A stretch of DNA of 64,000 nucleotides from Erythrobasidium yunnanense (Eukaryota > Basidiomycota > Cystobasidiomycetes > Erythrobasidiales > Erythrobasidiaceae): assembly GCA_001600175.1 (NCBI GenBank), contig BCJC01000007.1:1388115-1452114 (forward strand), written 5' to 3'. Under the pieces are notes generated by a model. It was not told the DNA's origin, ran no database searches, and saw only the letters and a list, made by a program, of their open reading frames with translations. The translations under genes and the position numbers were made by a program. Of the stretch, positions 57,465 to 64,000 are shown piece after piece (position 1 is the first letter of the stretch; every line of letters starts with the position of its first letter).

Positions 57465-59206
57465 ATGACAATGGCTGGAAACGCAGGGAACGATGTCCTC
57501 GTAAGCCGAAAGTCTGGCAAACCACTACGCATCTGGGTCGCGAAAGGCCCGCGTCAAGCCAAGGTCGTGAAAGCCATCGAGGCGCGTGAAACCGACCATG
57601 TTTGAAGAGTTCTCCATCCTGATACGAATACACAGTTCCTCGGTGGGACCGCTCTGACTGGCCCTGTGGGAGATGCGCAATACGCATTGCTCGATAAAGG
57701 CGCGCCGGACCTCTACACTGTCTGGCAAGACATTCAGCGCCAAAGGGCCAAAACCGAGATACTAGATGGTCAGCTTGATGCCATCTTCCCGCTGCGAGAG
57801 CGCGTTGAAATAAGCCTCTAATGCTTACAGCTCAATGGGTCTTCGACTGCAAGATCCAGAATGACCGGCTGGAGAAACAGCAATATGTAATCCTCAAGCC
57901 TAAAGAGCCTCCTAGAAAAGCTACCCGCACAGCGTTCACTGCCGAAGAAGATGAGGCTCTGGCCAAGTTCCTGTACAAGCAGGGCATGGGCAAGTCAGGG
58001 ACAGCAGTATATGGTTTGATGGAGAAGCAGTATCCAAATCACAGTCTGCAGTCATGGCGGGAGAGATACAAGAACAACAAGAATAAGATGGAAGCGTTGA
58101 TACAGGTCTACAGCAAGATTGTGGAGAAACGGCGGGATGACCACGAAGATGTCATCTTTAGCGACGATGAGGAAAATCGAGTGACTCTGCAGAAGAGTGC
58201 TGTCGCAAAAGGCAAAGGCAAGGCGAAAGAACAAGAAAAGGGCAAGAAGCAGGAGATCCCCCCGCCTCGACTGAAGTGGACTGCTACTAGGGAGCCTCTT
58301 AGTCCAGGCCCTTCTGTCGCAGCCATATCCAAACAGACTCAGGCGGCCGAGCCAGAATCGCAAGAGAAGGATGAACTGGAATCGCAAAATCGAGCAAGTG
58401 TAGACGCATCGCCCTCTGCTTCGCCTGAGGTTCATCAGACGTCGAAAAAGCGGAAAAGACTGTCGGGTCCTCAACCATTGGAGTTTGCAGCTGTCGAAGC
58501 GAGGCGACCTGATGCGATATCGGCGGTCGAGCAATCGGGGAGTGTCAGGCAGGCCAAGAAGCAGAAATCCACGCACACATCAACAGTCGCATCAGATGCG
58601 GCGCCTGTAGCCAATCCAGCCGTACCAGAGCCTCAAAGTACAGCGCGTCGAGATCGATTCCTACCTTCCACTAGCCCTCTTCTCGATACAGAAGAACGCA
58701 GAAAAACTCCCCCACAAGTGGTCTCTCTCGAAATGGCAGAACGACCAAGTGCTATCCGCAAAGCCGATGTCGTTACCAACGCTGTATTGAAGACAGCTAC
58801 AAGGAATCCGCTTCTGTGTCGGGCTCCTCCCGCAAGTTTACGCGACAATGATTGGACAAGCAAGCATTTATATACTCTCCTAAGCATGCCGCAATTTGAT
58901 GATCTACAACATGCATGCTCAGGATCCGAGCAAATAGCATTCGACCTGGCTCAGCAGCTAGCGAAAGGTTCGCAATCCATAGTCAATCTCCATCTCGAAG
59001 CAGACATTCGCAGGTCCTTCTGGACTCCTGAAGAGGATGAAGTGGTATTAGCGTTACTGAGAGACGAGGATCCCGATGCCAAGGAGATTCTGCTGGATAT
59101 GCACGGGTCCGAGAAGGTCGAGAAGCGCAAGGCATACCTGAGCAATATATACAAGGATAATGTGAATCCAATGAGGGGAGTTCCCCGATGTTTCCCGTTC
59201 GCCTGA
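57465..59206 (+). CDS. RAP1: Rap1-like telomere protein (BRCT + Myb), 547 aa
   Basis: Exons: 57465-57599, 57636-57768 and 57831-59206. The N-terminal BRCT-like region begins RKSGKPLRIWVAKGPRQAKV and ends LDAQWVFDCKIQNDRLEKQQ. The Myb domain lies near residues 125-175 (RTAFTAEEDEALAKFLYKQG, YPNHSLQSWRERYKNNK). A Lys/Glu-rich linker with a basic patch (KGKGKAKEQEKGKK) follows. A second Myb-like stretch sits near residue 485 (FWTPEEDEVVLALLRDEDPD). BRCT then Myb is the Rap1 order. Rap1 binds shelterin partners and, in fission yeast, Bqt4. Intron 1 is only 36 nt, the shortest in the window. The family call rests on domain order; a typical RCT domain is not obvious. Confidence 0.75.
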
Positions 59207-59343
59207 GCTCATGCGCGCGTCGTTGTAACACCAACTCGTTCTATCTCGGCAATTCAGCCATTCCAGCAGACGCTGGGCTTGTTCAGCTTGGTCTTACATC
59301 GCGCAAGCTCCTTCAATGCCAGCGCCAATACGGTGACCCCAGC

Positions 59344-62300
59344 ATGTTCAGCAACTTCAAGAATATCGTGACTTCAGGTCTGAACGAGCTGGAACGGCTT
59401 GGAGACGAGCTCAACGCTTCTCAGAATCAGCGTGGCCAGCAACAGCTACATAGAGGATACAGCGAAAGCGTACTTCCGTCAGCGGGACAGTCGTCAGGTC
59501 TCAATGCTGGATTCAGCTTTCCCAGAGCTACTTCGCCATTGTCTCCGGCTACTTCATCCTATAGCAATGCTCCACAAGTGAATGGCGCTCCCAATGGCAG
59601 CAGCGGCGACCGCGACCGACGAGACAGCTTCGACAACTTTACCGCGTCGTTCGGCCTTTCCGGCTTGAAGCGCTCGCTGAGTGGACTACCGAAGACTAGC
59701 CTTGATCTTACTGGTCTTCGCAATTCTTTCGACATCAATGCGTCTCCGACTATGCGCGCCCATGCGTCGCAATCAGTGGACCTGACTCCGTCGCGAGATG
59801 GTCGCGAGCTGGGCGAGTACCCAGGCTTCACTGTTGGTGGCCTCTCCGGAGGCCTTTCATTGAACACGAACGTTCCCTCTACTTCATTACCGCCAAAGAA
59901 TCGCCTGAAGAGACGGGCTTCAGCGCGCTCAGCATCCATGTCTGGCCCATATACGCCGAACACGATGATCAAGATGGACCCTTTCTTCTTCGCAACCCTT
60001 CAAGGTCTTCCGGACGAGCTGAAACAGGCTGCCTTCACGCCCTTGCCTACGGAAGACGACGATGAACTATTGGAGCAGCTAGACGCCGAATTCAGCCCAT
60101 CCACCAGCAGGCCTCACTTTATACACCCATTCCTGAATAGTAAGGCCGGCTCTAGCATGCCGATATCAGCTCCTTCCCATCAATCTGGCTACCCTACCAC
60201 TTCTCTATCTCGAAGCTTACCAGCTTCTGTTCCTTCATCTTTCCGCCCTTCGTCAGCACCTGCTGGTGCCAGCTTTCCCTTCAGCTCTGCGACTTCGGTT
60301 AGGTCGCCTTTGGCTGAGCCAGCCCGGCTACTCAGCAGTGTGCTTGATGCGCACGAGGAGGAGCAGCTTGATGCTGTTCTTGCCGAAGAAGAGACAGAGG
60401 AGTCACCTTTCAGACATACGCTGTCTTTGGAGGAGGTACAAGGGACCGACCAGAGAGATAGGCAGACCGACGAGCGGACGCCGGGACCGATCTTCGATGA
60501 TCTACCGGATGATAGCGCGGGGTCTCCCAGGGGGATCAGAAATTCAGAGGGACAACAAGACGCGCCGCCTAAGGACGCAGTAAACCAGCCGCAGCAAGCG
60601 GAAGCAGCGGAAGACACACCATCTCTAGCAGCGCCAGAACCTGAATCCGATCCAACGCAAGCTTCATCTGCTCAACTTGAGCCAGTATCAGAAGCATCAA
60701 CCGCTGTAAATGACTCAGCAGCGCCTACGTGCGAATTATACAAGCCGGAGCAACTCGATCTGCCGGGCGCGCTTGCGGAGCCACCCAAGCCGAACGAAGC
60801 CCCTACATCAGCTTCAGAGACTACGATAGCCGCAGCTGAGGCACCTTTGGAGCCTTCCCCGACTCCGATAGCTCCTAGTAAGCCCGAACAGAAGGTGCCA
60901 GAAAGTGCACCTAAACTTGAGCCCGACACTCCCACTCCAATAGTCGTATCGCCTCCAAAGGGTGCTCCGCTAGCGTCTGCCACCCCTGCGAAGCACGAAT
61001 CCCTCGCAGCCAGACTCGCTCGAATATCGCGAGCCTCGTCGCCGAAGGCTCCAGCTGCTCCCTCACTGTCGACCACAGCCAAACCCGATCCACCTTCCTC
61101 CTCTCCACGCCAAAGCCTCGATATAGCCAGACCATCTTCGCCAGCCAATCTTCCCGAATCTCAAGGTAATTTACCTGGTCATCTTGTAAGTGGAGGCCCG
61201 TCCGTGCTGACATTTGAATCTTCTCTTCAGATTCTTCCACTTCCACAAAGCTACAGGATGAGCGAGCGAAGCTGGAGAAGCTATTACGGCAATATACCAC
61301 TGTTACGAGCGCAGCGGACTTGGCAGGCTTCGAAGCTTTCCTGAAGAGCAAAGCCAATGGCCCAACTCAAAACGATGTCGAGAGCCTCAGAAATCAGCTT
61401 GAGACGGAACGAGCGAAGACAAGTGCTGCCCAGAATGACTTAGCGGAAGCTAGAGCAGCTACTACGAAAGCCGAAACTAAAGCTAAGGACGAGGAGGAAA
61501 AGAAGGCTAAGAGTATTACACTACTAAAGTGAGCATCCGCGAGTAATGTCTGCGTGCCATATGCTGACGCATACAACAGGGCCGTCCGCCAAAAGCTTAT
61601 CAAGTCCGAGAAAGACAAGGAGGAAGCGGAAGTAATGCGAGATGCAGCCCGAGCGTCAGAGGAGCAGAGCATCTCTGAAGCCCGTCAACTCAGGCAACGC
61701 TTCGACTCGGAGACATTATCACTCCGGACGACCCAAGAACAACAGCTAAATCGTCTCAAAGCTTCTTTTGAGCGAGAAGCCAATTCGATAAGGGCAGCGT
61801 ATGAGCAGCAGGCTGCGACACGGAAGAATCAAGCAGAAGTTGATATCATGACCGTTCGGTCTGCTCATGCGAAAGAGCTATCAGCCAGAGACAGCAGGAT
61901 TAACGCTCTTGAGGAGAATCTGCGGGAAGCTCGAAGGGAAAAAGATAAGCTGTTCCAAGAATCGCAATCGCGGCAAGCTGAGGTAGAAAGCGCTACGAGC
62001 GAGCAACAAAGGCTACAAGCTGCCCATGAGGAGATGCAGTACGAGCTCAGAGACGCCAGGGATAAAGCTTCATCACTACAAGAAGAAGTACAGTCCTTCA
62101 AGAAGGCCCGACTAGATCAGACTCGCGACGAAGGCCACACGAGACGTTTGCTGGCAGAAGCGGAATCGAATCATGCTGAGAAAGTCAGAGGGTATGAAGA
62201 CCGAGTGAAGGCCTTAGAAAGGGAGCGCAGTGATATCGAAGAGCGTATGGCGAAGAAGCTCCAGGAGAAGCTGCGCGAGGTGGAACAGATGCGACGGGAT

Positions 62301-63059
62301 ATCGAGAAGAAAGAAGCTGAGAATGGAGAAGAGGTTCAGCTACGCGAGGAACGTCAGCAAAGGACAGAGAGAGCAGAAGCTCTCAATCGATCTTTGCAGG
62401 AACGAGTGACGGCATTGGAGATGTTCCTCCATGAAGCTAAAGACGAGAACTCCCATCTTCAAGAAGATCATAATACGACTCGCGAGCTACTTGCAGATCA
62501 GTCACGACGGACATCAGAGCTAGAAGCCAGGAATGAAGAGCTGCAAAGCAAAGAAGCACAACTGAGGGCAAGTAACCGGACACTGCGGGAAGAGTTACGC
62601 AAAGTCCAGTCTGGCGTTCTACTCTCAGAAAGGTCGAGAAATCCTGGGGTCGGCTACTTCAGCAACTTCTCCACTGCGTCTGGCGATTCGAGATCTCCGC
62701 CTTTCACTCCTCCACCTCAGGGTGCCGCTCTTTCGCGAGCGCCGAGCACGACAGGCAGTATCGCTGGTGCTGATCGCAGTCAAGATGTTCAACAGCAAGC
62801 TAGAAAGAGTACCGATACCATCGGAACGCAGAGTGGGCGCGAAGCGGAAGAAGCGCTCAATTTTGAGTACATCCGGAACGTCATTCTGCAATTCTTGGAG
62901 CACAAGGAGATGAGGGTACGTTTGAGCCTTCTCCTCATGAACACTGACACTGATCATGATCCATACATGCAACAGCCTCATCTCGTATCCGTTTTAGGTG
63001 TCATTTTGCATTTTACTCCTTCAGAGACACGGCGGCTTTCTGCTAAAGCATCAGCATAG
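59344..63059 (+). CDS. Golgin with GRIP/GRAB-type C-terminus, 1179 aa
   Basis: Exons: 59344-61165, 61231-61528, 61580-62915 and 62976-63059. It starts MFSNFKNIVTSGLNELERLG, a short amphipathic segment. About 550 Ser/Pro/Glu-rich residues follow, then a long coiled coil (roughly residues 600-1060; heptads in KLIKSEKDKEEAEVMRDAAR and LEENLREARREKDKLFQESQ). The C-terminal module NFEYIRNVILQFLEHKEMRP-HLVSVLGVILHFTPSETRRL is the GRIP/GRAB-like domain that binds Arf/Arl GTPases on Golgi membranes, as in fungal Imh1/Rud3 golgins. Its last intron splits that module. Golgi tethering is the expected role; which yeast golgin is the true counterpart is left open. RAP1 ends 137 bases upstream. Confidence 0.82.
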
Positions 63060-63361
63060 TCAGTGTCGTCGTGATTTGCGAGTCGCGTTGTGATCGTTTA
63101 GTCTTTGTGTGTTGTTAGACACGCAGTGCAGGCAATCTCTTATGCGGAAGCAGCTCGCCAGAATGAAGCAAATTCGCAGCAGTTGCTTACGACGGCTTAT
63201 GCTTTCTATACTGTAGGGAAGTTGCCTCAGATGTGAACACGCGCTACGTGGCCACTTCATATTTACGCATGCCTCCATCTATGGTGAACGTAAACCTGGT
63301 AGTAAGCATGGAAGCATCTAGATACTCTCCTTTCTAGCGTCTGTTACCTATCTGACAAGCT
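63060..63361. other. Convergent 3' region, no gene seen
   Basis: Between the golgin stop and the adenylate kinase stop. Nothing coding is supported. Confidence 0.4.

Positions 63362-64000
<639 letters not shown>

Noticed and set aside
58052-58576. Minus-strand 174-codon frame opposite RAP1
   Set aside because: A shadow of the Lys/Glu-rich RAP1 linker; low-complexity, no motif.

Overview
The window is nuclear DNA of an intron-rich basidiomycete fungus. The evidence is the dense two-strand gene packing, the very many introns of about 45-60 bases with GT-AG borders and CTAAC/CTGAC-type branch sites, and the gene content (BQT4, MET30, URA6 with a membrane anchor, DUF1996-WSC, GRIP/GRAB golgin). 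The subphylum cannot be fixed from sequence alone. I see no transposon, retroelement, viral relic or CRISPR array. Most gene models below were spliced by hand; exon lengths and phases were checked so that frames join.

Left part (1-14 kb): the 3' part of VPS54, the copper chaperone ATX1, a tRNA-Pro locus that is interrupted three times, a decayed inverted fragment resembling the VPS54 N-terminal region, an MCT-like transporter, a CorA-family Mg/Mn transporter and the copper P-type ATPase CCC2. ATX1 and CCC2 are partners in copper delivery to the secretory pathway.

Middle part (14-45 kb): an 11-exon polytopic membrane protein of unknown function, an unresolved plus-strand coding region, an SH3 protein, a secreted DUF1996-WSC protein, a tandem aldo-keto reductase pair, MET30, a short BTB-like gene, a small secreted cysteine-containing protein, URA6, BQT4, TCP1 (CCT-alpha), a divergent 10-exon histone H3 variant, a GFA/CENP-V-type protein and FBA1. 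FBA1 is split into 14 exons, with predicted microexons of 2, 12 and 6 nt.

Right part (45-64 kb): a homeodomain factor, a membrane-anchored LEA2-like protein, an alpha/beta hydrolase, a tandem pair of GNAT acetyltransferases, an allantoate-permease-type MFS transporter, VPS23 (ESCRT-I) divergent from RAP1 across only 84 bases, a GRIP/GRAB-type golgin and an adenylate kinase cut by the right edge.

The observations I rate highest are (1) the tRNA-Pro(UGG) locus, which gives a full 72-nt cloverleaf if two 52-nt GT-AG segments and a 12-nt canonical-position intron are removed, (2) the 2-nt microexon needed to keep FBA1 in frame, and (3) the histone H3 variant that aligns without gaps but has lost T3, S10, K27, S28, K36 and K79.
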